A stretch of DNA of 64,000 bases from the NCBI RefSeq assembly GCF_007827955.1, contig NZ_VITR01000006.1:310001-374000 (forward strand). The letters run 5' to 3'. The notes beneath the pieces are model-generated. The model did not search any database. It was not told the DNA's origin and saw only the letters and a list, made by a program, of their open reading frames with translations. Made by a program: the position numbers and the translations under genes. Below, piece by piece: positions 55,061 to 63,842 of the stretch; the first letter of the stretch is position 1; each line of letters starts with the position of its first letter. The DNA is from Nitrospirillum pindoramense (lineage in GTDB: Bacteria > Pseudomonadota > Alphaproteobacteria > Azospirillales > Azospirillaceae).

Positions 55061-57361
55061 TCAGAAGCTGGCGCGGGCCCGCACACCCCAGGTCTGGGGC
55101 GGCTGGTACACGGCGGTCCACACCGGGGTCGCCGGCCCGCCGAAGGCGCCGGCATTGGTCTTGATGTTGGCGTTTTCCAGGTTCTGGACGAAGCCTTCCA
55201 AGGACCACTTGCCGCTGGGCGCGTCGTAGCGGACCGACAGGTCAGTGCGGGTGTAGGCCTTCTGCTCGTCATAGTTGGCGACGTTGAAGAAGGACAGGTA
55301 GCTGCGCGTCTCGAAGTGGGTGGAGACGCGCGGCGTCAGCGTGCCACCGTTGGGCAGGTCGAAGACGTGCTCATACCCGACGGTGCCCGACAGGGACGGG
55401 GCATGGGGCAGCTCGTTGCCCTTCAGCTCGACCAGGTGGGAAACGTCGCCGCCGCTGTACAGCCGGGCGTCGATGCTCTGCAGTTCCTCCAGCTCGGTAT
55501 GCTGGGCGGACAGCGCCAGGTTGATCGTGTCACGCGGGGTGATCTTGGCCGCCAGTTCGGCTTCCAGGCCATAGGCCTTGGCGCCCTTGGCGTTCTGGGT
55601 GACGATCTGCGAGCCGATGACATGGCCGGCGGCGTCACGGGTGGTGACCGCCTGGTTCACCTGATAGCCCGTGAAGTCTTCGTAATAGGCCGCCACGTTG
55701 AAGGTGGCGCGGCCACCGAACAGCGTCGTCTTGGCGCCGACTTCGTAGTTGGTCAGGGTCTCGGGGCCGGCCAGCTTGCCGCCGTCCTCGATGTTGCCCG
55801 ACTTGAAGCCCGTGCCGACGCTGGCATAGGTCATCAGCACGTCCTTGATGACGTCGGCGTCGGCGCGAACCAGCCAGGTGGCCTTGCTCCACTGGCCATA
55901 GACGTCGTTGGGCGACGCCGTGTAGCCGGGGATGGAATAGGGATCGCGGCCGAAGATGCCCTGGGTGCAGCCGTTGCAGGTGACGTTGCGGCCGCCGATG
56001 TCTTCCTTGTCGTCGCGGGTGTAGCGCACACCGCCCGTCAGACGAATGTCGTCGGTGACGTGCCAGGTGGCCTGGCCGAAACCGGCGGCGGATTCGATCT
56101 CACGATCCGACTGGATGAAGCTGCCGGCCCAGCTGAAGGTTCCCAGGCGATAGCCGTTGGCCTGGTCGATGTCGAAGCGGATCTTGTTGGTTTCGTGGGA
56201 ATAATAGGCACCCACGATCCAGTCGACGGTGTGAACGCCCGACGACTTCAGCTGCAACTCGTGGCTGAAGAACTCATAGCTGGACCAGATGGTGCTGTTC
56301 TGCTCGAACGCGCCGGACGGGGTGGTGGCGCTGGTCGGCGGCAGGGTGCCGGCGTCGGCGTCCACCTGGTTGTTGCCGCCCAGCCAGGAGGCGCCGGCGA
56401 TGTAGGAGAATTGCAGGTAATCGTTGATGTCGTAGTCCATCTTGCTGTGGACGGACTTCGCGGTGCGGTCCTGGAACGGCGCGGTGTCGGCCTGCACCGA
56501 CCACAAATTGTTGCCCGGACGCGGGGTCTGCATCAGGGGTTCGACCGGGGTGCCGGTGTCCTCATACCACTCGAAGTTCAAATCCCAGCTGAAGCTGTCC
56601 GTGGGCCGCCAGGCGCCGCTGACACGGAAGGACTTCTGGTCGCCAGCGTAGTATTTCGGGCCGCTGGTCACGTAGGCGGCGGGATTGACGCCGGCCACGT
56701 TGGGGGCCGGCTGGTAGTCGACATAGCCGTCGTGCTTATCCGTCACGAAGGCGACGCGGAAGGCCAGCTTGTCGGAGACGGGCATGTTGAACATGCCCCG
56801 CGTGCCGAACCGGCCGTAGGAACCGGCGACGACCTCGGCGTTGCCGTATTCCTTGTCGAAGGTCGGCTTGGCGGAGATCAGGCTGACGGCGCCGACGGTG
56901 GCGTTGCGGCCGAACAGGGTGCCCTGCGGCCCGCGCAGCACTTCCACGCGCTCCATATCGTACATCAACACCGAGGCGCCCTGGGCGCGCGGCGAATAGA
57001 TGCCGTCGACATACATGGCGACCTCGGGGTCGGCCACCTCGGTATACGCGCTGTCGTTGCCGATGCCGCGCAGGGTCAGGGTGATGGCGTTCTGGTCGCC
57101 CTGCTGGCCAAAGGCCAGGCTGGGCACGTATTTGGACAGGTCGGTGATGTCCTTCACCTGCTGCTTGTCCAGGCTGTCCTGGCTGAACGCCGAGACGGCG
57201 ATCGGGGTTTCCTGCAGCTTGGTTTCCCGCTTGGTCGCGGTAACGACGATTTCGGCAATGGTGTCTGAGTTGGCCGGAGCCGACGCGGTCTGCGCGTACG
57301 CGCCACCGGAAAGGGCAATCACGGCCGCAGCTTGCAGATAGAGTCCGAGTCTCGCCTTCAT
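55061..57361 (-). CDS. TonB-dependent outer-membrane receptor
   Basis: A 766-residue receptor with signal peptide (cleavage near 'GGAYAQ') and a TonB box-like 'EIVVTATKRE'. The plug domain has 'LTLRGIGNDSAYTEVADPEVAMYVDGIY' features and 'VEVLRGPQGTLFGRNATVGAV'. A long beta-barrel ends in the aromatic 'GVRARASF', with Phe as the last residue, as outer-membrane insertion requires. ATG 57361 has GGAAGCGAG upstream. The promoter region carries LacI-type operators shared with the divergent halogenase gene. The ligand is probably a plant- or polymer-derived molecule rather than iron; this is inferred from LacI control. Confidence 0.93.
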   Translation of the reverse strand: MKARLGLYLQAAAVIALSGGAYAQTASAPANSDTIAEIVVTATKRETKLQETPIAVSAFSQDSLDKQQVKDITDLSKYVPSLAFGQQGDQNAITLTLRGIGNDSAYTEVADPEVAMYVDGIYSPRAQGASVLMYDMERVEVLRGPQGTLFGRNATVGAVSLISAKPTFDKEYGNAEVVAGSYGRFGTRGMFNMPVSDKLAFRVAFVTDKHDGYVDYQPAPNVAGVNPAAYVTSGPKYYAGDQKSFRVSGAWRPTDSFSWDLNFEWYEDTGTPVEPLMQTPRPGNNLWSVQADTAPFQDRTAKSVHSKMDYDINDYLQFSYIAGASWLGGNNQVDADAGTLPPTSATTPSGAFEQNSTIWSSYEFFSHELQLKSSGVHTVDWIVGAYYSHETNKIRFDIDQANGYRLGTFSWAGSFIQSDREIESAAGFGQATWHVTDDIRLTGGVRYTRDDKEDIGGRNVTCNGCTQGIFGRDPYSIPGYTASPNDVYGQWSKATWLVRADADVIKDVLMTYASVGTGFKSGNIEDGGKLAGPETLTNYEVGAKTTLFGGRATFNVAAYYEDFTGYQVNQAVTTRDAAGHVIGSQIVTQNAKGAKAYGLEAELAAKITPRDTINLALSAQHTELEELQSIDARLYSGGDVSHLVELKGNELPHAPSLSGTVGYEHVFDLPNGGTLTPRVSTHFETRSYLSFFNVANYDEQKAYTRTDLSVRYDAPSGKWSLEGFVQNLENANIKTNAGAFGGPATPVWTAVYQPPQTWGVRARASF

Positions 57362-57706
57362 CTCGCTTCCTCCCTTTTATTCTAGCCTGATTACTCAAGG
57401 CGGATATTCAGCAGCGACCGCCACACGCGTTGGGTGCGGTGCTGTTGTGGCTGGCATGTTTAGCGGGGCGGTCCGTACTGTCAACAAAATTATGACAACG
57501 TTGTCGCACAGCGCTGTCATGTTGCTCCAATCGTGGTATTCTTGCCCCATGGCCAAAATGACGCCTGCGGCACTGCAACAACAGGCCCGCAACCAAGGGG
57601 CGATCCCAAGCCCCGCTGGCGGGGGGAACTGGTCCTCAGGCGTTGGGAAACATAAGAAAATCCGCCATGGCGCCGTCGGGCGCCCAGCGCGGGAGGGAGG
57701 ATGCGA
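57362..57706. promoter_or_regulatory. Shared control region between TonB receptor and halogenase genes
   Basis: This 345-base divergent region holds two abutting LacI-type dyads (57492-57520) and a minus-strand TTGACA (57479-57484) for the receptor, with a weak -10 (AAACAT, 57456-57461) at 17 bases. The halogenase side has no consensus promoter that I can see. A long untranslated leader precedes the halogenase start, with a strong GGGAGGGAGG site. Confidence 0.55.
57492..57520. promoter_or_regulatory. Two overlapping LacI-type operators
   Basis: Site 1 is ATGACAACGTTGTCGC (57492-57507) with a perfect GACAACGTTGTC core. Site 2 is CGCACAGCGCTGTCAT (57505-57520) with a perfect ACAGCGCTGT core. 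Both match ATGACA-nCGn-TGTCAT with a CpG centre, as LacI-family proteins require. A third match lies before the symporter gene at 60622. Confidence 0.72.
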
Positions 57707-59356
57707 ATGACCGTTGCGGAGGGCGCCCGGCGCCGGATCTTGATCGTGGGCGGGGGCACGGCCGGTTGGCTGACGGCGGCCTACCTGGCCAAGACCCTGG
57801 GCACGGGCCTGTCCGGCGGGACAGACATCACCCTGATCGAATCGACCGACATCGGCATCATCGGCGTGGGGGAAGGCACCTTCCCCACCATCCGTTCCAC
57901 CCTGGCGGCCATCGGCATCGATGAGGCGCGCTTCCTGCGGGAAAGCAGCGCCACCTTCAAGCAAGGCGTCCATTTCGTGGATTGGGCGGAAGCGCCGGCG
58001 CCGGACGCGGCCCCCACCCAGGCCCTGGGCGCCGTGCCGGGGCACAGCCACTATTTCCACCCCTTCAACTTTCCCCACCAGGTCAAGGGGCCGGAATTGC
58101 TGCCCTATTGGCTGCTGGGCGCCGCCGGGGACCTGCCGTTCGCGGAAGCCGTGACCCTGCAGAAGGCGGTGGCGGATGCCTGCCGGGGGCCGAAGCGGGC
58201 CATCGACCCGCCCTATCACGCGCCGCTGAACTACGCCTATCATTTCGACGCCAACCGGCTGGCCGTCCTGCTGCGCACCGTGGCGGTGGAATTGGGGGTC
58301 CACCACCTGGTGGGCACGGTCGATGGGGTGGTGCTGGATGGCAGCGGCGCCGTGGCGCGGTTGGACACGCGCGAGCACGGCGGCCTGACGGCAGATCTGT
58401 ACATCGACTGCACCGGCTTCCGGGCGCAGATCATCGGCCAGGCGCTGAAGGTGCCTTTCAAACCCTGGGGCGACGTGCTGTTCAACGACCGGGCGGTGGC
58501 CCTGCAGGTGCCCTACGACCGGCCGGACGCGCCCATCCCGTCCTACACCGTGGCCACGGCGCATGAGGCGGGCTGGACATGGGACATCGGCCTGAACGAC
58601 CGCCGCGGCACCGGCTATGTCTATTCCAGCCGCCACACCGACGACGCCCGCGCGGAAGAGGTGCTGCGCCGGTATATCGGGCCCATGGCGGCCGGGCGTG
58701 ACGTCCGCCTGCTGAAGTTCGAGTCCGGCTGCCGCAACCGGCATTGGGTGGGCAATTGCGTGGCGGTGGGCCTGTCCGGCGGCTTTTTCGAGCCGCTGGA
58801 ATCGACCGGCATCATGCTGATCGAGGTGGCGGCCCACATGATCGCCCAGTTCTTCCCCTGGGGGCCATCGGGTCTGGACAGCGCCCAGACAGCGGCGGCC
58901 ATGGCCGCCACCGCCCGGACCTACAACGCGCTGATGGGCGCGCGGTATGACCGCATCGTCGATTTCCTGAAGCTGCACTATTGCCTGACCCGGCGGACGG
59001 ACAGCGCCTATTGGCGGGACAACGCCGACCCCGCCACCGTGCCGGACTCGCTGCGCGACCGCCTTGCCCTCTGGGCCCACCGGCCGCCCGGCCGGTTCGA
59101 TTTCGTGGCCGACCACGAAACCTTCCTGCCGGCCAGCTATCAATACGTCCTGTATGGCATGGGCTTCAAAACCGACCTGGAGCCGGCACGGGCCCTGTAC
59201 CGCCGCATGGAGGAGGCGCGGCATGAGTTCCAGGGCCTGCGCACCGTGACGCCCCAGGCCCTGTCCAGCCTGCCCAGCCACCGCGACCTGGTGGAGGAGG
59301 TCTATCGCAACGGCTTCCGTCCACCCCCCGCCGCGCAGGCTGGCAGCCGCCGCTGA
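57707..59356 (+). CDS. Flavin-dependent tryptophan-halogenase-like enzyme
   Basis: A 549-residue FAD enzyme of the PrnA/RebH family. The FAD-binding GxGxxG is 'IVGGGTAGW' at the N-terminus. The likely catalytic lysine, which forms the haloamine, is in 'ATFKQGVHFVDW'. 'FEPLESTGI' holds the conserved Glu region. The GWxWxIP fingerprint reads 'GWTWDIGL', with Gly replacing Pro. Such variants are common in genes next to TonB receptors, as in the BrvH group, whose natural substrates are unknown. The ATG at 57707 was chosen (GGAGG six bases before); ATG 57701 is too close. It needs a flavin reductase, which is not encoded here. Confidence 0.9.
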   Translation: MTVAEGARRRILIVGGGTAGWLTAAYLAKTLGTGLSGGTDITLIESTDIGIIGVGEGTFPTIRSTLAAIGIDEARFLRESSATFKQGVHFVDWAEAPAPDAAPTQALGAVPGHSHYFHPFNFPHQVKGPELLPYWLLGAAGDLPFAEAVTLQKAVADACRGPKRAIDPPYHAPLNYAYHFDANRLAVLLRTVAVELGVHHLVGTVDGVVLDGSGAVARLDTREHGGLTADLYIDCTGFRAQIIGQALKVPFKPWGDVLFNDRAVALQVPYDRPDAPIPSYTVATAHEAGWTWDIGLNDRRGTGYVYSSRHTDDARAEEVLRRYIGPMAAGRDVRLLKFESGCRNRHWVGNCVAVGLSGGFFEPLESTGIMLIEVAAHMIAQFFPWGPSGLDSAQTAAAMAATARTYNALMGARYDRIVDFLKLHYCLTRRTDSAYWRDNADPATVPDSLRDRLALWAHRPPGRFDFVADHETFLPASYQYVLYGMGFKTDLEPARALYRRMEEARHEFQGLRTVTPQALSSLPSHRDLVEEVYRNGFRPPPAAQAGSRR

Positions 59357-59373
59357 TCCCGCAGAGGCGGCCC

Positions 59374-60423
59374 TCAGCCCTTGGCCGGCGGACGGGCGGT
59401 GGACTGGCGCAGCAGGATGGTATGGGCCAGCACCTGGTGGGGCACGGGCTTGGGCCAATCGACCTTGCCGCGCTGGGACAGCAGGCCGATCAGGATGTCC
59501 GCCGCCGCCTCCGCCATTTCGCGCACCGGCTGGCGCACGGTGGTCAGGGGGGGCCACATCATTTCCGCCAGGGGCGTGTCGTCAAAGCCGACGACGGACA
59601 ACTGGGCCGGCAGGCTGAAGCTGCGGTTGTGCGCCTCCGCCACCACGGCGGCGGCCATTTCGTCGTTGCTGGCGAAAATGGCCGTGGGCCGGTTGTGCTG
59701 ATCCAGCAGGCGGCGGGCGCAGGGCACGGCCGAGGCGTAGGTGAACTCCCCCTGCTCCACCAGCACCGGATCCACCGCCACGCCGGCATCGGTCAGCGCC
59801 TGGCAATAGCCGGTGTAGCGCAGGATGGTGGCGGTGTGGTTGGCCTTGCCCTTGATGAAGCCGATGCGGCGGTGCCCCAGCGCCAGCAGGTGCTGGGTCA
59901 GGGTATAGGCCGCCTGCCGCTCGTCGATACGGACGGACGGGGAGGTTTCCGATTCCTGCTGCGGCGTGACCCGGACATAGGGCACGCCCGCATCCTCCAG
60001 GATGCGCAGCACGACGGGGTTGTCGGTCACCGGGGCCGTCAGCACGACGCCGTCCAGGCGCATCTGGTTGACGATGGCGCTGGCCCGCTGCTCCACATTG
60101 GCGCTGCGATAATCGATTTCCTCGATCATCAAGTGGTAGCCGTGGTCGCGGCAGCGGTTCAGCAGGCCCACCTGGATCTCCAGGGTATAGGGGCCGCCGG
60201 CATCACCGTAGAGATGGCCGATGAGGTTGGAACGCTCGCTGGCCAGGCTGCGGGCCATCATGTTGGGCTGATAGCCCAATTCGGCCACCGCCTTCTCGAT
60301 GCGCTCCTGCATGTCGGGGCTGACATAGCGTTCCTTGTTGATGACCCGCGACACCGTCTTGATGGACGCCCCCGCCAGGCGCGCCACATCGATGATCGTC
60401 GGCTTGCGGTCAGGCCCCGCCAT
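59374..60423 (-). CDS. LacI-family transcriptional regulator
   Basis: 349 residues, paralogous to the regulator at 53789. The DNA-binding part is 'TIIDVARLAGASIKTVSRVIN' with hinge 'LGYQPNMMARSLAS'. The effector domain has 'IFASNDEMAAAVVAEAHNRSF' and 'VVGFDDTPLAEMMWP'. It is convergent with the halogenase gene and divergent from the symporter, so it sits inside the regulon. ATG 60423 has GGGGAG at 7 bases; ATG 60438 has its purine run too close. Confidence 0.9.
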   Translation of the reverse strand: MAGPDRKPTIIDVARLAGASIKTVSRVINKERYVSPDMQERIEKAVAELGYQPNMMARSLASERSNLIGHLYGDAGGPYTLEIQVGLLNRCRDHGYHLMIEEIDYRSANVEQRASAIVNQMRLDGVVLTAPVTDNPVVLRILEDAGVPYVRVTPQQESETSPSVRIDERQAAYTLTQHLLALGHRRIGFIKGKANHTATILRYTGYCQALTDAGVAVDPVLVEQGEFTYASAVPCARRLLDQHNRPTAIFASNDEMAAAVVAEAHNRSFSLPAQLSVVGFDDTPLAEMMWPPLTTVRQPVREMAEAAADILIGLLSQRGKVDWPKPVPHQVLAHTILLRQSTARPPAKG

Positions 60424-60621
60424 ATGTCCACTCCCCATTCCTCAACTATGCCGGCTCACAATCGCCCAAGGCGCCCGGTTGCGGCAATCCTGCATCGTTG
60501 GCGCAAAAAAACGCGCGCGTCCATCATTTGACCGTCTTTGCCCCCCACCTGGCCGAAAGGGACGCTGGCGCGACCGCCACAGGATGTTGTTTCCTGGGGG
60601 CGGTCGAGGCGCTAGGGGACG

Positions 60622-60637
60622 ATGGCACCGCTGTCAT
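60622..60637. promoter_or_regulatory. LacI-type operator upstream of the symporter gene
   Basis: ATGGCACCGCTGTCAT matches the dyad ATGACA-nCGn-TGTCAT at all but one position and shares the CpG centre with the sites at 57492-57520. It lies 46 bases before the symporter start. Confidence 0.65.
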
Positions 60638-60683
60638 TCCCCTTACCGCCACCAGGCCCACGGATAAAGACCCAGGGGGGAAA

Positions 60684-62162
60684 ATGGCTTACGGACAGGC
60701 GCCCGTCGCCTTGAAGATCAAGCTGGGCTACGCCATCGGCGACCTGGGCCTGAACCTGCATTGGCAGGCGATGACCCTGTTCCTGGCCTATTTCCAGACG
60801 GACGTGCAGGGCGTGCCCCCGGTGTGGGTGGGCATAGGCTTCCTGGTGGCCGCCATCGTTGACGGCCTGGCCAACCCGCTGATGGGGGTCTGGGCCGACC
60901 GCACCAGCACCCGGCTGGGCCGCTACCGTCCCTTCATCCTGTGGGGGGGCCTGCCCCTGGGGGCGGTGATGGCGGCGTGCTTCGCCGCGCCGGGCCTGGG
61001 CCAGGCTGGCCTGATCGCCTATGCCATCCTGAGCCATACCGTGTGGCGCGGCGTCTACACCATCGTGTCCATCCCCTACGCCTCGCTGTCGGCGCGCATC
61101 ACCCAGGACGCGGAGGAGCGGTCCAGCCTGACGGGCTATCGCATGACCTGCGCCTTCATCGGCGGCATCACCGTGTCCTTCCTGCTGCCGGCGCTGGCCA
61201 CCCGGATCGACCACATGGCGACCGGCGGACACGCCAGCGCCTATGGGGGTTTGGGGTACAGCATCAGCGGCCTGGTGGTCGGCGCCCTGTCCGTCGCCCT
61301 GTTCTGGCTGTGCGCCAGCGTGGTGAAGGAGGAGCCGTGGCCAGCCCTGGCGCCGGCCTCCCGCGCCACCCTTGACAGCGATGTCGTCGGATTCCTGCGC
61401 ACCCTGGGCCGGTCCGGCCCGCTGATGCGGCTGCTGCTGTCCATCGGTCTCATCCAGGTGGCCGGCGCCCTGCAGTTCCGCAACCTGGTCTATTTCTTCA
61501 AGTATGACGTGGGCGACATGGACCTGGCCGCCTATGCCATGCCCGCCTTCTCCGCCGCCAGCGCCATCAGCGTCCCCTTCTGGGTGTGGCTGTCCCGCCG
61601 CACCAGCAAGAAGGTGTCGTGGCAGTTGGGCACCGGTCTGGCGGCCCTGTCATCCCTGGCTTTCCTTCTGGCGCCCAGCGACCAGCCCGCCCTGGCGGTG
61701 GCGGCCATAGCCGCCCTGTTCGTGGGCTGCACCGTCCACGCCGTGGGCTTCTGGGCCATGCTGCCCGACCTGGTCGATTACAATGAATGGCGCTTCGGCC
61801 GCCGGGACGAGGCCAAGATTTTCGGAGTGGCCTCCCTGGCGCAGAAGGTGGCGCTGGGCCTGGCCGGCGCCCTGTTGGGCTGGCTGCTGTCCGCCATCGG
61901 CTTCGTGCCCAACGCCACGCAATCGGCGGAAACGCTGAGCGGCCTGCGCCAACTGATGTCGCTGCTGCCCTGCGGCCTGTTCCTCACCACCCTGGCGCTG
62001 ATGGCGGGATACCCGCTGGACGGCGCCATGCATCGCCGGGTGGTGGAGGCGCTGGCCGGCCGTGCGGCCGGAACCACGCCCGCCACCCCATTACCCTCTC
62101 CCCCCTCAGGCCTGGGGCGGCCGGGGATCGAACATCAGGCACGTGGTGGTGCCGTGGGCTAA
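60684..62162 (+). CDS. GPH-type sugar:cation symporter (MFS superfamily)
   Basis: A 492-residue inner-membrane transporter with about 12 helices. The family signature after helix 2 is 'DGLANPLMGVWADRTSTRLGRYRPFI', as in the glycoside-pentoside-hexuronide symporters. 'DLVDYNEWRFGRRDEAKIFG' late in the protein is also diagnostic. ATG 60684 has AGGGGGGAAA before it. The last about 20 residues are read over the 3' end of the thioesterase gene on the other strand. Together with the TonB receptor it gives a route for a glycoside-like compound across both membranes. Confidence 0.9.
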   Translation: MAYGQAPVALKIKLGYAIGDLGLNLHWQAMTLFLAYFQTDVQGVPPVWVGIGFLVAAIVDGLANPLMGVWADRTSTRLGRYRPFILWGGLPLGAVMAACFAAPGLGQAGLIAYAILSHTVWRGVYTIVSIPYASLSARITQDAEERSSLTGYRMTCAFIGGITVSFLLPALATRIDHMATGGHASAYGGLGYSISGLVVGALSVALFWLCASVVKEEPWPALAPASRATLDSDVVGFLRTLGRSGPLMRLLLSIGLIQVAGALQFRNLVYFFKYDVGDMDLAAYAMPAFSAASAISVPFWVWLSRRTSKKVSWQLGTGLAALSSLAFLLAPSDQPALAVAAIAALFVGCTVHAVGFWAMLPDLVDYNEWRFGRRDEAKIFGVASLAQKVALGLAGALLGWLLSAIGFVPNATQSAETLSGLRQLMSLLPCGLFLTTLALMAGYPLDGAMHRRVVEALAGRAAGTTPATPLPSPPSGLGRPGIEHQARGGAVG

Positions 62163-62609
62163 CAGCCGCCCCTGGCCATCCAGCAGCCGGCCCTCGGACG
62201 TGGCGGTGCGGCCGCCGGCGTGGATGATGCGCCCCTCGGCCCGCACCGGGCCCGTCGCCTCCGTCACCGCGCGGACGTAGTTGATCTTCAGTTCCAGGGT
62301 GGTGTAACCGCGCCCGCCGGTCAGCGTGGTCTGCACGGCGCAGGCCATGCAGCTGTCCAGCAGGGTGGCGATCCACCCGCCATGAACGGACCCGATGGGA
62401 TTGTAATAGGCGTGGACCGGGGTTCCGGTGAAAACGGCGTAGCCGACCTCGGCATGGGTCAATGTGAATCCCAGCGTCTGGTTGATGGGCGGCGGGGGCA
62501 GATCCCCCGCCATCAGGGCATGCAGGAAGGCCAGGCCATCCATGCGGGCCAGCGCCGCCATGCGCTCCGCCTCGCCCACCTGCTTTTCTGCGTCGTTCAC
62601 CTGGGCCAT
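62106..62609 (-). CDS. PaaI-type hotdog thioesterase
   Basis: A 167-residue hotdog-fold protein. The active-site segment is 'GSVHGGWIATLLDSCMACAV' (His-Gly-Gly with the following Asp) and the second half has 'RAEGRIIHAGGRTATSEGRL'. It probably cleaves acyl-CoA or aromatic-CoA esters. Three consecutive ATG codons (62615, 62612, 62609) follow GGGAGGG; 62609 has the best spacing. It overlaps the 3' end of the symporter gene by 57 bases, tail to tail. Confidence 0.86.
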   Translation of the reverse strand: MAQVNDAEKQVGEAERMAALARMDGLAFLHALMAGDLPPPPINQTLGFTLTHAEVGYAVFTGTPVHAYYNPIGSVHGGWIATLLDSCMACAVQTTLTGGRGYTTLELKINYVRAVTEATGPVRAEGRIIHAGGRTATSEGRLLDGQGRLLAHGTTTCLMFDPRPPQA

Positions 62610-62796
62610 CATCATCCCTCCCGTCGTCGTGGCGTCCGGCGCGATTCTGGCCTTATGGCTTTCATGATGCAAGCCACATAACCAAAGGGTGAGCATTGAC
62701 ATGGCGCAAGGATGGGGCGCCCCATTCGGGGACAAGGTACTTGGCAAGGAACCATAACGGTTCACCCGCCCACTTTACCGAGAGGCCTGATACGCC

Positions 62797-63792
62797 ATGG
62801 CCGGCAAGTCCAAGAAGCACGCGAACCAGAACACGCAGAACGGCAACGGCGCCGCCCCAGGCGCCGAGGCGAGCGGTGAAGTGGGGAACCCCACGCCGGA
62901 AGAAATGGCGGACATAAGCCCGGCCCCGGCGCTGGACGGCGAAATCCTGCGCAACGCCAAGGAACACAAGCGCATTGAGGACCGGTGGAACATCCTGGGC
63001 CCGGGCAAGCCCGGACGTCCGCCCAAGCACTACAAATACATCGATGAGATGGCCCGCCTGCAGTTCGAGCTGCTTAAGCTGCAGGAATGGGTGCGCATCC
63101 AGGGCCTGAAGGTCGTGGTGCTGTTCGAGGGGCGCGACGCCGCCGGCAAGGGCGGCGTCATCAAGCGCATCACCGAGAGCCTGAACCCCCGCATCTGCCG
63201 CGTGGTCGCCCTGGCCACCCCGACAGAGCGGGAGAAGGGCCAATGGTATTTCCAGCGCTATGTCCAGCACCTGCCCGGCCAGGGAGAGATGGTCCTGTTC
63301 GACCGCAGCTGGTACAACCGCGCCGGCGTCGAAAAGGTCATGGGCTTCTGCACCGAGGATGAATACCAGGAGTTCCTGCGCGCCTGCCCTCTGTTCGAGG
63401 AAATGCTGGTGAAATCCGGCATCATCCTGATCAAGTACTGGTTCTCCGTCAGCGATGAGGAGCAGGAGAAGCGCTTCGTGGAGCGGATGCACAACCCCAT
63501 GAAGCGCTGGAAGCTGTCGCCCATGGACCTGGAATCGCGCGGCCGCTGGGTGGAATATTCCAAGGCCAAGGACGTGATGCTGGCCCATACCGACCATGCC
63601 CACGCCCCCTGGTACATCGTCGACGCCGACAACAAGAAGAAGGCGCGCCTGAACTGCATCGCCCACCTGCTGCACCAGATCCCCTACAAGGATCTGAGCC
63701 CGGTGGACCTGCCCCTGCCTCCGCGCCAGCCAGACAACGGCTACAAGCGGCCGAAGAAGTCCAGCCAGCACTGGGTGGATGAAGGGTATTGA
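62797..63792 (+). CDS. ppk2: Polyphosphate kinase 2
   Basis: A 331-residue class I-like PPK2 that transfers phosphate between polyphosphate and nucleotides. Walker A is 'GRDAAGKGG' (residues 112-120). Walker B and lid are 'LFDRSWYNRAGVEKVMGF'. Other conserved blocks are 'PTEREKGQWYFQRY', 'KYWFSVSDEEQEKRF' and 'KLSPMDLESRGRWVEYSKAKD'. The first about 45 residues are low-complexity, rich in Lys, Asn and Ala. ATG 62797 follows GAGAGG. Single gene, no linked ppk1 or ppx here. Confidence 0.95.
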   Translation: MAGKSKKHANQNTQNGNGAAPGAEASGEVGNPTPEEMADISPAPALDGEILRNAKEHKRIEDRWNILGPGKPGRPPKHYKYIDEMARLQFELLKLQEWVRIQGLKVVVLFEGRDAAGKGGVIKRITESLNPRICRVVALATPTEREKGQWYFQRYVQHLPGQGEMVLFDRSWYNRAGVEKVMGFCTEDEYQEFLRACPLFEEMLVKSGIILIKYWFSVSDEEQEKRFVERMHNPMKRWKLSPMDLESRGRWVEYSKAKDVMLAHTDHAHAPWYIVDADNKKKARLNCIAHLLHQIPYKDLSPVDLPLPPRQPDNGYKRPKKSSQHWVDEGY

Positions 63793-63842
63793 TGGGAACG
63801 GGTGAGAGGCCGAGGCTTTTAGTGTTCCCTCAAACGCCGGGC

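Noticed and set aside
53510-57268. A 1252-codon open frame on the plus strand
   Set aside because: It lies antisense to the EAL-like, LacI and TonB receptor genes and is low-complexity Gly/Val/Ala/His-rich. It results from high GC third positions.
57395-59557. A 720-codon minus-strand frame over the halogenase
   Set aside because: Antisense shadow; the plus strand shows FAD-binding and halogenase motifs.
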